A stretch of 64,000 nucleotides of DNA from Solanum dulcamara (taxonomy: Eukaryota; Streptophyta; Magnoliopsida; Solanales; Solanaceae): contig NC_077239.1 of NCBI RefSeq assembly GCF_947179165.1, positions 71,630,134 through 71,694,133 on the forward strand, written 5' to 3'. Position numbers and translations under genes: made by a program. Shown here piece by piece: positions 13,282-24,576 of the stretch. Below the pieces are notes generated by a model, which did no database searches, was not told the DNA's origin, and saw nothing but the letters and a program-made list of their open reading frames with translations. Within the stretch, counting starts at the first letter, position 1, and every line of letters starts with the position of its first letter.

Positions 13282-14282
13282 GCAACCACATCTGATTCTG
13301 GGGCAATCTCTTATAAAATATCTCATATCACCACACTCAAAATAACCCCTATGAGACATAGGATGATGAGAGAAACTTGAATGACTAGAATGTCCTCCAC
13401 GACTAGAAGGTCTAGAAGATGAACCCTGTGAAGTATGTTTCGAACTAAAAGTACTGTATCCAATATAATTAGCCTCAGACGCTGATATAGCAACTTGAAT
13501 GGGTCTACTAGACTAAGAGTTATAACCTCTCCTTGAGTAACCTAGACTCCTAGGAAGAGCACCACCATAATGACCTAAATGATGGGCTCTTTTTCCCTGA
13601 TGCTGCTCAAATCCCTCACGTCGAATCATCTTTAACGCTTTAGCAACATCTACCACTTTTTAAAATGGAACACCAGAAGCAGCAACCTAAGACACTCTCA
13701 TGCGAATTGGAATAATCAATCCCTCGACAAACTTTCTCACTCTTTTAGCCTTGGTGGGAAGTATCATCGAAGCATGCCTAGCCAAGGCATGGAATTTAAC
13801 CTCATACTCAATGATTGACATACCCACTACTACAGACCCTCAAACTCGGCCCTATTGTGCCCTCTTTCACTGTGTAGAATAAACTTATCTAAGAATACCT
13901 AAGTAAACTGAGTCCATGAGAGTAGAGATGATCCAGCTGGCCTACTACTAATATAGTCCCTCCACCACTGCTTGGCCGTCCCAGTCATCTAAAACACTAT
14001 ATAGTCAACTTCATGAGACTCTACTAATACAAAGTTATGCAACCTCTCATGACAGTTGACTATAAATTCATATGCATTCTCATTCAAGTCACCATTATAG
14101 ATTGGAGGATTCATCATTCTAAATCTTTCAAACATCTTTTGCTTATCGGTGGTCATGGCAGGCTTATTAGCCAAATATGAAGGAACCTCTAGCAATACCA
14201 TACTATTTAAATGGGGACCTGTAGTAGCAAATAGCTGAGTGCCTGGAGTTTGAGAACCTGGATATGTCTCATTGACCGACAA
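13282..14282 (-). pseudogene. Gypsy gag with damaged zinc knuckle
   Basis: The N-terminal part (13989-14282) has the gag landmark FERFRMMNPPIYNG and continues through out-of-frame text matching W-W-R-D-Y-type gag motifs down to about 13600. The zinc knuckle at about 13310-13350 reads YFECGDMRYFIRDCP, so the first Cys and the His of CX2CX4HX4C are Tyr. Several stops break the frame. Gag normally forms the cytoplasmic particle that packages element RNA. Confidence 0.75.
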
Positions 14283-14756
14283 TGAAGAAATAATGACAGC
14301 AGTATATATAAATTCATTCTCAAATTTTATAATTCTACATTATACTTATCAATCAAGTCTCACCAAAATAAGGATAATCAAATGTCACAAAATATTTAAC
14401 ACATAATCAAGTAAAAATGAAGAAGATAATAAGGTGCAATGCAACACCATGAGATAATATGCCTCAACTACCAAGTAACTTCATAACCGTACATACATAA
14501 TACTTTTTGAAATATACTTCGAGAGTTTGTGACCCATGAGGGACTCGCGGGGTCCATACAGCGACACAGACGATCTCCACATGTCTTTTTGGACGATCAC
14601 AACGCACTATCATAAAATCAAATCATCCCCAACACGGGCGATCTCCACGTGCCCAACTTATAACCATAAAATGATCTCTCATGGACGATCTCCACATGTT
14701 AGATCTTTACTCATACTCAATCCCGTGTCAATGAATGTGCACAATATAATATCAAC
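14283..14756 (-). other. Gypsy 5' region with triplicated short motif
   Basis: A stretch between the gag start and clear LTR homology. The 14-15 bp phrase (g)gacgatctccacatg recurs at about 14568, 14636 and 14683. No primer-binding site and no TGTCACGATCC edge is seen here. Either the right LTR lost its first ~120 bp, or this stretch is LTR sequence that the left LTR lost. Confidence 0.5.
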
Positions 14757-15595
14757 AACATAGAGGATGATGATGCACCTCAATAAATCAAATAATAGTA
14801 TAACATATAGTCACCTCAACTATTACAATTATACGGGTTCAAATAAGAAACACACTCACATAATAGAAATCAAACCAATAATACATCAGCTAATACCCAT
14901 ATGCTTTGGCATTCTCGGATTACAATCATTTTATTCTATAGTAATAAACTTTCCCTTTATAACACCGGTACTTGTACCAATGCCCATCACACAACTGGTA
15001 TGAGACCCCCATCTTTCGCCCTTACCTGTTATCTATTTCAATTTTTAAATCTTTAATTAGAAAAAATATCTTTCTACTAAGTCTGAAAGTCTTAACATAC
15101 CTCGACTGTCGAACACGTATCACAAATCCTCAAGATTTTGCCTTTTTCTTTTTGCAAGGTCTCAAAATGTTCCAAATCTATCAAAAATTCATTATTCATA
15201 AGTAAACAAATTTGTAGATACTCATAGTACTATATATCTAGCCTAGATCCAAAAACTCACCCTAAATGTATAATTAATTACCTTAATTTCAAGTTTAGGG
15301 TTAACTCTAAATTCCTTTAATACCATAGATATGATGATATTCATATAATACAATACATTTAATATTTTATTACCTATCTCAATATATCAAAATATGACTT
15401 ATAATGTGATAATTTAATAAAGATAATTAAAGGCAAGACTGACTGGTGGCGAATATGCAAATACATTGCAGAACTACCCTTTGTTTCCCCTAATGTTTTC
15501 AATCCATCTTCACCCAATAATGATTATATGTTATTCCAATGATTTGGCATAATCATTACGTCATGATTAGCCATGAATGTCCACAATTCCACTAA

Positions 15596-15654
<59 letters not shown>

Positions 15655-16067
15655 TGTTTCCTTACCATTTCTTTCACCTATAGGTCAACAACATTAAAAT
15701 AAGTTTTCATTACCCAACACTAAACATAACTACAGAACGTTAACCCTTTTTTTTGATTGAATTTACCTGGGATAGTCTTGCACCAGTTGAAGCGATGTCG
15801 TAGAGTACTCTCTTCGTCATTCGCAAGCATAAGCTGTAGTGAATTGTGGTGTGACAAAATTATAATAAACCTTATCAACTTATTTTAATAAATAAGTGGC
15901 ATCAGGTATTAAATAAATTATTAATTTAGTTCATCAATTAAATTAATGTCTAAATTTACCTATCAACTAAACAACCGTAATTATCGAACGGTCCAAAATT
16001 TTATTTAAGATTTTACGGAATGAGTCAAAATAGTTTAGTGCTCAAAATGACCTAACGGCTCGTTATA
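14757..16067 (-). repeat. right LTR (element 5' LTR), clearly homologous part
   Basis: Matches 8321-9599 base for base with scattered differences, including the cttcgtcgttcgcaagca and tttacgga(a/t)(a/t)gagtca phrases near the end. Its outer end is fixed by the TTTAG duplication. Its inner border is not defined. Confidence 0.85.
15597..15652. repeat. (TA)n microsatellite in right LTR
   Basis: About 55 bp of TA repeats, longer than the matching run in the other LTR. Confidence 0.95.
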
Positions 16068-16559
16068 TTTAGTTCGTCTCTTTTTGGGTTTTTTAAAATA
16101 TAAATTTCAGAAAAACGATGGACTGCGTCTTCTTGTCCGTTGCTTTTCAGAATTTTTAAGAAATTTGAATTAAAAAAATGTCATACATAGTCGCTTTGTT
16201 CGTCGCTTTTTGAAAAATTTTAAAAAAAAATTAAAAAAGCAACGGACAGCGTAGCATTATTCAAGAAAAATAAATTTAAAAAATAAACAAAAAAGGACAC
16301 AGTCCTTCACTTTTTTTTGATGCCTTCCGTCGTCTTTTGAAAAGCGTCGAACAAAATAATGACAAACTAGACTGCGTCACTTTTTCATCAATTTTGATCA
16401 AAAAAGCGACGCAATCCGTCGCTTTTTCTGTCTTTTTAAAACAATTTTTTAGTAGTGATATTTCAGCTTCATCATATATTTTTGTGAATGCAAAAGATCT
16501 CTTTTCTTTAGACTCCAAATGCTGGCACACACAATACATTATTAACTACATCACCTCAT

Positions 16560-16720
16560 GTTAATTTTTAACTTTCTGAGTGTGTAATGTCAACTGAGTC
16601 ACCAGTAAGGAGTTGCACCTTTCCTGAATTTGATACTGGCAATCCATGATTCAATAAATGTTTATTTCCAACCATATGGTGTGTAGCATCACTATCTACA
16701 ATTTAGTCTGGACTATTAAC
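16560..16720 (-). pseudogene. Copia 1 aspartic protease fragment
   Basis: Minus-strand reading gives W-I-V-D-S-D-A-T-H-H-M-V-G-N at about 16669-16710, where the family reads D-S-G-A-T-H-H-M. The catalytic Asp is kept but the following Gly is Asp. It is followed by text matching the usual NVLCVP landmark near 16520 before the frame is lost. Confidence 0.75.
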
Positions 16721-17452
16721 TTTACTATTAAAATTGGAAGAGGCAACAAAAACACCCACTACATTTGTATTGGATTCACTCAGCATGGGTTTGTTCAACA
16801 TGTGAAGGATCTGATTATATTGATTGGTGTGAAGTATGGGGCTGATCTACTGTGTCAAAAAATTGGTTGTGGAATAGGTTGTGAGATATGCATGTTTCCA
16901 CTTTTTTTTTAAGGGAACAGACCCTACATGAGGCTCCCACCACTCGTGCGCGGCCAGGGGTTGAGCCGTACACCCCCAAGCTGTATTATACATAAAAACA
17001 GAAAAATACACTGAGGGGGACATAAACCTACCCTCCAATCCTATGGTGGTTCATAAGCCGACCATCCTACTAAAGGCAGCCAACGCATCCCCAATACAAG
17101 CACATGAAAAGAAAACCTAGGAACTATGCACCTAAAGGAAATAACTCCTCTCGATACAAAGAAACTAGGAAAGCATAAATAAGGGAGACTCTCCTTTTAC
17201 ATAAAATAAAGGAAAAATCTATATAAAACTGGGGATGAATCCTCATAAATGCTATATATACAAAAATATTAGCGTAGTCGAGGAACATCAAATAACATGG
17301 CTAAGATATAACATGAAAAATCACAAACACTGCAATTGGGTGCTCAATCCAAGGATGCAACATAAAATAGTAGATCATGAAGGCTTTTTAATCCGTTTGG
17401 TCTTCCTCTGTCTGAAGCTGGGCAGGCCGACTCTATCTAGTATCTAGTAACC

Positions 17453-17812
17453 TCAAGTACCATGAGGTAGCTGCTGGAGGGTGGTGTAGTATCCTGGAGT
17501 GGTAAGAGTGTGACTGTGCTTGGAGAGAGCATCCGCAGTGAAGTTTGCCTCCCTGTATACATGCCTGCAAGAAAAGTGAATAAATAATTTAGAAATACCA
17601 ACAAGGTCCTGAGTTACCTGGTGAAGGCTCCACGGAGGTTTAGTCTGATGATTGATCCATTTAGTGAGCAACTCCGAGTCAACTTCTAGGATAATGTGCT
17701 GAAAACCCTGTTGAATGCACCATTTAAGCCCATAAACTGTCGCCTCTAGTTCAGCTTGATTGTTGGTTCCCTCCCCTAACGGTATGGCATAGGCAAAGAT
17801 GAATTTACCCAT
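17453..17812 (-). pseudogene. LINE RNase H domain (RVT_3 type)
   Basis: 119 codons. Landmarks are NQAELEATVYGLKWC, the catalytic Glu block near residue 20, then IILEVDSELLTKWI with the next Asp, and VYREANFTADALSKH with the last Asp near residue 95. The first Asp block is upstream of this frame, beyond a break. Plant L1 elements commonly carry this domain to remove the RNA strand after target-primed synthesis. Confidence 0.85.
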
Positions 17813-18315
17813 GTGATATCTTAAGATGCCACCCCCCCAATTGCCCCCGGATTAACCAACGCACTGTCGTCAGTGTTCAGCTTGACGAAACTGAGTTGTG
17901 GCTTAATCCACGAGACTTAGGTGATCTTCATCTCATGAGTACACTTATCTATGCAGGAGATGGTGTGGATCCAGTTCGAGGGCCAATGGATATAGGGGTA
18001 CGCGACTCTAAGAAGATTTGAGATGTCCTTGAAAACTGCAAATTTCACTCTCGCCAAGCTAGAACTCTTTCCCCCGTATTTGCTTGCGCACCTATTCTTC
18101 TACAAATTCCAACATATAAATATTAGGGTGGAATGAAGGATAAGTTTGTAAGCTTCTGTGCGGTACTTGCGAAGCCACCAGCTCATAACAAGAGGTTTGA
18201 GGGGTGTGGCTTCATGCCTTATGCCTAGGGAATCTGAGAAGTAGTGCCAAATATTCCTAGCGAAATGGCCAGTGCTGAAAATGTGCTCTATGGTGTCCGT
18301 ACCTGGACTGTGGCA

Positions 18316-18810
18316 TCAATAGCATAATGTGGAAACATAGCCAAATGCAGTGATCTTTTCCTCTGTTGGCAGCTTGCCTCTAAAAGCCCTCCACAACAAA
18401 AAAGAGCATTTAAAGGGGATGTTTTTGTGCCAAGTGTAATGGTCGGAAAGTGTCTTGGTCTGGTGTTCCCTCACAAGCTGCCATGCCGAGGAACATGTGA
18501 AGTTCCCATTGGTATTCAGCTTCCAAATGGCCTGATCCAGTGTGTTTCCTTGTAGCTGAAGTGTGGAAAAAGTAATGAGAGAAACGAGTTGCGCTGGTGC
18601 CAACTGATTTAGCATATCGATGTTCAATTGGCCATCTATACGAAAATCAACCACCCTCGCATTGTTTTCTCTTCCCAACTCCTGCCTATAGTTGGCTAAG
18701 GGTTCGATACCTAGCCAATCGTCCCACCAAAAATAGCACGAACCTGAGTGAAGCCTCCATTGAATGTGAGGTTCGGCAATGTGTTTGTTGTGCATCATGT
18801 GTTTCCACAC
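18316..18810 (-). pseudogene. LINE zf-RVT (reverse-transcriptase zinc-binding) region
   Basis: 164 codons with the usual landmarks W-W-D-D-W (CYFWWDDWLG near residue 27), IWKLNTNGNFTCSSAW and WHKNIPFKCSFLLWRAFRGKLPT. This domain follows the RT in plant L1 proteins. The frame is separated from RT by a break between 18810 and 18960. Confidence 0.85.
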
Positions 18811-18959
18811 AAGCGACTAGCCAGTATAGAATTTTTTGATGATGGGATTCACTCTTTGACAGTATTTGGCTCTAAGGAAATTACCCCACAATGTTGGTTT
18901 AGCTCTAAAGATCCACCATTGCTTTAACTGGAGAGATTTGCACACATCTATAGTTCTCC

Positions 18960-20068
18960 TCAACCCAATACCTTCTTCGTCATAAGGGTAACAAAGTTTC
19001 TTCCATGAAGCCCAATGGTATTTTTTCTTGTTATCCTTCCACCCCCAGAAAAAATCAACGGTGACTCTCTCAATCTGTTTGAGAGTAGTACGGGGGGAGT
19101 AATGGCCGAAAGAAGGTGAATGGGGAGCGACTGAAATACGTATTTCACGAGTGTAGCTCTACCACCGTAGTTGAGGATTTTGGAGTGCCACCCTCTAATT
19201 CTGTTGACAACCTTAGAGACCATGTCTGTGTAGTACATGACTCTCTGCCTGCCAATGTACAGAGGGCATCCTAAGTAGGTGATGGGACTATGCTTCTGAG
19301 TGAAACCCGTAACTTGTTTCACCGTTTCCACATTGTCTTGGAGTGCATTGGGATGCATCATGAAGTGGCTCTTATTCTTGTTTATAAGCTGCCCCGATGT
19401 CTTTTCATACAGAGTCAAGGTCTTCATGATAATCTGGAGAATTTCCTTCCTTCCGGAGGAAAAGATGATAACATCATCCGCAAAACTCAAATGATTAATC
19501 TGTGGGCCTCTTTTCTCCCTATGAAAACCACGGTAGAAGTGGTAATTATGAAAACTATTCAACATTCTGGACAGCACCTCCGCTCCCAGAATAAATAAGG
19601 CGGGAGAAAGAGGATCACCCTGTTTGAGCCCTCTGGTGGAGTGGAAAAAACCATGTCTAGACCCATTAACGATAATAGAGTATCAATTATTAGACATGAT
19701 TCGCCAAATTATATCAATAAAGGTCTCACCGAAGCCCATCCTTCTCAGTACTAGACAAGTATAGGACCAGGAGACTCTATCATATGCTTTGGACATGTCT
19801 AACTTGATAACCACGTTGTCGCCAATAACAGGCTTTCGGATATCGTGGATAATCTCCTGTGCTAGCATGATATTTTCGGAGATGCTTCTTCCTTTTACAA
19901 ACCCGGACTGATTGAGAGAAATAAGACCAGGGAGAATTGGAGCAAGCCTGAGGCAAATGAGTTTTGATATGATCTTATTGGTGAAGTTACTGATACTAAT
20001 GGGTCTATAGTCAGAGAGTGTGTTGGGGTGATCTACCTTTGGGAGCAAGACCAAACAAGCATGAGAAC
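18960..20068 (-). pseudogene. LINE reverse transcriptase, two broken frames
   Basis: The upstream frame (to 19683) has LLPKVDHPNTLSDYRPISIS, NQSGFVKGRSISENI and KLDMSKAYDRVSW. The downstream frame (18960-19577) has NHLSFADDVIIFSSG and PITYLGCPLYIGR. Both catalytic carboxylate blocks (D in LDMSKAYD, FADD) are intact, but a frameshift and stop near 19580-19683 separate them. The first ~11 residues of the upstream open frame (from 20102) come from the host Copia and the target duplication, so that start codon is accidental. Confidence 0.9.
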
Positions 20069-20106
20069 TGCATGTTTCCACTTGATCCATGAATGTGTTC
20101 ATTGCT

Positions 20107-21211
20107 ACTTCCTACAATTAGCATGTAAGAATTAAAATGTTCATTTTCCTCACTTTGCAAACGACATTTGATAACCTGTTTGTCCATTTGTACTAAGAGC
20201 TCTCATTTGTGGTGTAGTGACAACATTTACCCTCTTCTTTTCTTTGTAATCTGCATGGTAGCCTATCAACTGATAGAAACTGTCCTTTGTATGACCCTAC
20301 TTGTTGCAATGAGTGCAATATTTCAGTTTGTTACAATTGACCTTATCATGACCCTTCATATCACAAAAGTCACAATACAAAACACTTTTTTTGTATGGTC
20401 TTTGAAAGTGACCACCATTGTTACTTGACCCCTAACCCCGAGGTCCTTGAGTCCACATACCATTCCCTCTACTACTATTTCCTCCGCATCTATTGGTGAA
20501 CAATGCAATAGGATTAATTTCCTCTGCAGTTTCATATTGTCCTCTACTTAAAGCACGTTGGCTTTCATCCTGAATGATCATGGCATAGCACTGGTTCACA
20601 CTAGGGGATGGATTCATCATGAGTATTTGACTCCTTTCTTGTCCATAATTGTCATTCAATCCCATGAGAAATTGAAGTAATTTTTGTCTAGTCATGCTTC
20701 CACTATATTCAATCGACTTCATACAATCATAAGACGGAGGTGGGATGATTCAATCATATTCATCCCATAGATCTTTCAATCTCGAATAATACACAGAAAC
20801 ATGAGAAACTCCTTGAACATGTGTAACTATAGCTTTATGAAGATGAAATATGCATGACATATTTACCTTGGCAAAACGTTCCTTTAAATTCTTCCATACC
20901 AATACTACATTGGATTGAAATAGAATGCCGCTAACTGACTCTTTTCTCATATTGCTCATCAACCATAAGAGAACAACTACATTGCAACGATCCCACTGCT
21001 TCTTCTCCGAATCTCTTTTAAAATCATCTCACTTGAGGCTACTATCAATAAATTCCAGCTTGTTCTTCGTCAAGAGGGTTAATGTCATGAAGCGACTCCA
21101 TAACGAGTAATTTTCCATTTCTGTGAGCTGGATTCCAATCTAAACAGCTCCTAGTACATCTGATGATGTTGACAGATATAAAGGATGATCATGGTCGATC
21201 TTTGTCGCCAT
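20107..21211 (-). pseudogene. Copia 1 gag, one frame with in-frame stops
   Basis: Starts at an ATG at 21211, about 70 bp inside the primer site. The frame is continuous to about 20200 apart from roughly four in-frame stops. Landmarks: ENYSLWSRFMTLTL (gag N-terminus), WKNLKERFAKVN, MGLNDNYGQERSQILMM, and a zinc knuckle at about 20340-20370 reading CDFCDMKGHDKVNC (CX2CX4HX4C intact) followed by a partial second knuckle. The gag of this family coats element RNA. Stops rather than frameshifts suggest moderate age. Confidence 0.85.
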
Positions 21212-21281
21212 TGTACTCCTCCAGATCGTTGAAATTGAGTTGAAAAAAACAACAGAGAACTTGCAGAATTGTTCAATTCTA

Positions 21282-21292
21282 CTCTGATACCA
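21282..21292 (-). promoter_or_regulatory. primer-binding site of Copia 1
   Basis: Plus strand reads CTCTGATACCA, i.e. TGGTATCAGAG on the element strand, the usual initiator-tRNA-Met complement directly after the 5' LTR. Confidence 0.9.
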
Positions 21293-21648
21293 TGTTAAAT
21301 TGTTGAATCAATACACAATTTGAAACTAATTCATAAACTAAAACTAGCAGAATTGAAGACTCCATTCATGGAAGTTATATCGAAAAGAGAAAGAATTTCA
21401 TTATTGTGTATTGAATCAACTGAACTATACAAATGTACTGTGGTGTTCCTTTTATACATCTGTACAACTACAACTAACTATGATTATTTAGATTAACCAT
21501 GTCTAGTATAAAATATCTCTTGTCCACTTCAACTAACTTTCTAACAAACTATCTTCAACTAACTCTCTAACAAACTAGTTCATGTCACATCAATAGCTAG
21601 CTAGTAGCTATCTACTTGTCATATTCATAATCCTCAATATTAATAACA
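21293..21648 (-). repeat. 5' LTR of Copia 1
   Basis: Begins TGTTAAATTG beside the primer site. It most likely ends at ...taataaca near 21648, giving imperfect short inverted termini (TGTTAA / TTAATAACA). The other LTR is missing, so the outer border is inferred. Confidence 0.65.
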
Positions 21649-22345
21649 TCCAACTGTATTTTTAGCCCCCCCATCTGTCTCTCTCAAGTAAGGGTGATGC
21701 TATTTTAGTTAGCAAATATTGCTCAACTGATATCTTTGTTGGGATCAAAATAATCATAACGTCATATATAAAAGCTAACAATCATAAGTCTTGACAGCGT
21801 TAAATCAGACAATCAAGAAAACATACTATAGCATAATATATGGATATAGTTTGGCCCGTTGGCCTATATATGAGAAGACTAATATAAACTAAACCATAAA
21901 ATTATTGAGAGAAAATCACTCCTAAATAAGATTATGTAAGTGGTTATATTGTGGAAGTCCAAATTATTTAGAGAAAATCACTCCCAAATTATAGATGTCC
22001 AATTTTTTCCTTCAAGAAAAGGATAGATATAAAAGAGTTACTTTCCATAAAAAAAATCATTTGTACCAAATTTTAAAAAAAAAATTAACATAAAATTGTA
22101 TGAAATGCAAATAAGGTAGAAAATCAAGGGCAAACCCTAACACTCACCTGCATGTCACAAGTAGTTTTCAAAGATTTATCCTTTTTTATTGAGTAATCTT
22201 TGAGATGGTAGAAGAGGGAAATTGGCTGTTAAAGTTGGGACCTTGATGGATATGTGAAAAGGCAAGGTTATGCTTTCATTACATCCTAATAATATCTCAG
22301 TTAATCTAAAACATCTCTTAAATTTTTAAAACTTGACAATAAAAA
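21649..22345. other. AT-rich spacer between two Copia elements
   Basis: No gene or clear repeat recognised. A phrase (gagaaaatcactcc(t/c)aaat) occurs twice, near 21910 and 21972. Confidence 0.5.
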
Positions 22346-22849
22346 TGAAAGGAAAACAAAAGGTCAACAATTGCTGCCCTTTTTGGTCAACAATTGTTGC
22401 CTCCTTTTTTGATTTTATATCAAAAACGTGTATACAGCATTTGTTGAAAAGCAAATGTTAACAAAAAAGAAAAAAAATAACGCGTAGAAAATTAACGCGT
22501 AATTTTCTTACACGTTTTCTTCTCCTATAAATAAAGGGTTCTTGCCCTCATTTAGATCATCCCAGAAAGTCAGAGTAAAAATACAAAAAAAATTATAGAT
22601 CAAGATAAATATTGTAGTCTTGAGTGTCCTCTTTAGTAGTTGTTCCTTATACAAGAGAGAAGTGTTAATTGTTGTTTTCTTCTTGTATTTGAGAGCAGTG
22701 TACTCCATATTTATATAGTAAGATTCTTCTAGTCTGTGGTTTTTCCCCTCTATAATCAGAGGGGTTTTCACGTAAAATTCTCGTGTTCAATTTATTTTCA
22801 TTATTTACATCATATCGAACTTTAGTTATGGTGCTTCCTCCCCCTAACA
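22346..22849 (+). repeat. 5' LTR of Copia 2
   Basis: Starts TGAAAGGAAAAC and ends cccctaaca just before the primer site. It contains paired 'tcaacaattgttgcc' palindromic words, a tataaata TATA-like site at about 22526, and a typical end hairpin (ctctataatcagagg). Confidence 0.88.
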
Positions 22850-22850
22850 G

Positions 22851-22862
22851 TGGTATCAGAGC
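22851..22862 (+). promoter_or_regulatory. primer-binding site of Copia 2
   Basis: TGGTATCAGAGC, complementary to the 3' end of plant initiator tRNA-Met, one base after the 5' LTR. Confidence 0.93.
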
Positions 22863-23011
22863 CCTCGATTATTTTATCTATTTTATGCAAAGATACTATT
22901 TGTGAATAGTAAATTCGGTGAATAGTACTATTCACGTGAATAGTAAATTTCGGTAATGGTGCAGTTTATCACGATTTTTTGCAAAAATATTCAGAAATGA
23001 TCTAGAAGGAT

Positions 23012-23412
23012 GTGAAGCAAATAACAATGTTGAGTACAACAAAGTTTGACGTTGAAAAGTTCAATGAGACTAATTTCTCATTGTGGAAAATAAAAATAAA
23101 AGCGATATTGAGAAAAGACAATTGTTTAGCTGCAATTGAAGGCAGACCCACAGACTTTGTTGATGACAGCAAGTGGAACGACATAGACAGCAACGCAGTT
23201 GATGATCTATATTTGGCACTAGCTGATTAAGTGTTGTCTAGTGTGGCGGAAAAGAAGACGACAAAGAAAATATGGGATACTCTTACAGGGTTGTATAAGG
23301 CCAAGTCTTTGCATAATAAAATCTTCTTAAAAAGAAGATTATACTTAAAGGTGAAACACACCAAGAAGGAGAAGCATCAACCGCATCAGCAAGTTCATTT
23401 GAAGAATCAACG
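23012..23412 (+). pseudogene. Copia 2 gag N-terminus fused to pol by deletion
   Basis: Reads KFDVEKFNETNFSLWKIKIK and later [20 protein letters not shown], both gag landmarks, with an in-frame stop at 23228. Gag is cut after ~125 residues. The next recognisable text is the spacer just before the integrase zinc finger, so the rest of gag, the zinc knuckle and the protease are absent. Confidence 0.85.
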
Positions 23413-24114
23413 ATGATATGGCATCGTAAACTTGGCCATATGTCAGAACGAGGTTTGAAGATTCTTGCTGAGCAAAAGCTTCTTCCCAGGCTCAAAAAGG
23501 TCTCACTACCTTTTTGTGAGCATTGTGTTACCAGTAAGCAAAATAGACTGAAATTTAGCAGTTCCTCTGCTAAAAGTAAGAAAATATTAGATCTGGTCCA
23601 CTCTAATATCTGGCAAGCACCAGTGGAGTTCCTAGGAGGAGCAAAATATTTCATGTCATTCATCGACAATTACTCCAAGAGAAGTTGGGTGTATCCAATC
23701 AAGAGAAAGGCAAATGTTTTTCCAGTTTTCAAAAAATTTAAAGCGCGGGTAGAACTTGAATCTGAGAAAAAGATCAAGTGTTTGAGGACAGATAATGGAG
23801 GAGAATACACTAGTGATGAATTTAATAACTTCTCTAAATAAAAAGGGATTAAATGGCAGTTCACGGTGGCATATACTCTACAATAAAATGGAGTAGCAAA
23901 GCGGATGAACAGAACCTTGTTGGAACGAACAAGAGCTATGTTGGCAACTGTAGGGCTGGAAAAACCATTCTGGGCAGAAGTAATCAAAACCGTCTGTTAT
24001 GTGATCAAACGATCACCATCAATCGCAATTGATCTAAAAACGCCAATGGAGATGTAGACAGGAAAACCAGCTGATTATTTTCGCTTACATATATTCAAAA
24101 GTCTTGCTTATGTT
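23413..24114 (+). pseudogene. Copia 2 integrase
   Basis: Starts with the HHCC finger ([12 protein letters not shown] ... CEHC). The core follows: DLVHSNIW, where the family has an Asp in 'HSD', then [13 protein letters not shown], where a second Asp of 'DDxSR' is Asn, then [14 protein letters not shown] with its Asp kept. A stop at 23839 and others at 23883 and 24055 interrupt text that continues as NGVAKRMNRTLLERTRAML. One or two of the DDE carboxylates look altered, so it is inactive. Confidence 0.85.
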
Positions 24115-24576
24115 ATGTACAACACCCAAGAAAAATTGAAGTTGGATCCAAAATCTAGGAAATGCATTTTCTTAGGGTATGTTGATGGAATCAAGGGGTA
24201 TCATTTGTGGGATTCCACTGTCCGCAAGGTGGTAATCATTAGGGATGTTGTATTTATTGAAAATAAGATACAAGCAAAAGAAGGTAGCACTTCAAAAGAA
24301 AAATCAGAGACTACTACAGTTGAAGAAATAGAAGAAGTTCCAATTTCTTCTGAAGCAGCACCAAAGCACGAAGAACAAGAGCAAGCTGAGATCGAAACTC
24401 CACAAGTTCGATGGTCAACTAGGGAGAGAAGAGAACCAGCTTGGCACTCAGATTATTCTATGGAGAGCAATGTTGCATACTGTCTATTAACAGAAGATGG
24501 AGAGCCTTCAACTTTTCACGAGGCTATGAAAGGCCAAGAATCATCTCTGTGGGTGGCAGAAATGCAAGAATTGTAG
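24115..24576 (+). pseudogene. Copia 2 integrase C-terminal region and RT linker
   Basis: Reads KLKLDPKSRKCIFLGYVDG-KGYHLWD, the GKGY-type landmark after integrase, then a Glu-rich linker (EEIEEVPISSEAAP) and the start of the RT region (EPSTFHEAMKG). It ends at a stop in what should be continuous pol. Confidence 0.85.

Larger units (their letters stand above)
8172..16067 (-). mobile_element. Gypsy LTR retrotransposon, chromovirus (Tekay/Del-like), decayed
   Basis: The ends read TGTCACGATCC at 8172 and CTCGTTATA at 16067 (GGTCGTTACA in the other LTR). They are flanked by a perfect 5-bp target duplication TTTAG (8167-8171 and 16068-16072). Coding order on the minus strand is gag, protease, reverse transcriptase, RNase H, integrase with a chromodomain-like C-terminus, which is the Ty3/Gypsy order. 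All frames are broken. It is inserted inside a CACTA-type element. Confidence 0.93.
7541..16457. mobile_element. CACTA-type DNA transposon remnant, split by a Gypsy insertion
   Basis: The right terminus read on the minus strand begins CACTACTAAAAAATTG at 16457, a classical CACTA end. It is followed by subterminal motifs of the type aagcgacggactgcgtcgctt, repeated through 16085-16440. The same motifs occur at 7570-7600 and 8150. Exact target duplication TTTAG on both sides of the Gypsy element shows that 7541-8171 and 16073-16457 were once joined. The left CACTA end was not found, so that side is eroded or lies elsewhere. Between 7640 and 8100 there is a C16-like run, pyrimidine-rich text, a 'ttttttttgcag' acceptor-like site near 7884 and a lysine-rich open stretch. 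This may be the leader of a lost transposase gene, but no transposase domain is visible. Confidence 0.7.
16904..20068 (-). mobile_element. L1-type LINE, 5'-truncated, with RNase H
   Basis: A non-LTR element on the minus strand. It starts abruptly inside the reverse transcriptase at 20068 and ends in a short A tail (T run 16902-16910 on the plus strand). A perfect 15-bp target duplication encloses it. Domain order is RT, zf-RVT, RNase H, 3' UTR (16911-17452). This is the plant L1 arrangement with a C-terminal RNase H. Frames are broken, so it is dead. It entered the Copia after that element's insertion. Confidence 0.93.
16889..20083 (-). repeat. 15-bp target-site duplication of the LINE
   Basis: TGCATGTTTCCACTT occurs at 16889-16903 and 20069-20083, exactly flanking the LINE. 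The left copy runs into the poly(T) that is the minus-strand poly(A) tail. Confidence 0.95.
16458..21648 (-). mobile_element. Copia retrotransposon 1, 3'-truncated, with nested LINE
   Basis: Minus-strand order from the right: LTR (21293-21648), primer site, gag with zinc knuckle, then protease at the left edge. Integrase, RT, RNase H and the 3' LTR are missing. The element stops where the CACTA terminus begins at 16457, so it was cut there. A LINE sits at 16904-20068. Confidence 0.85.
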
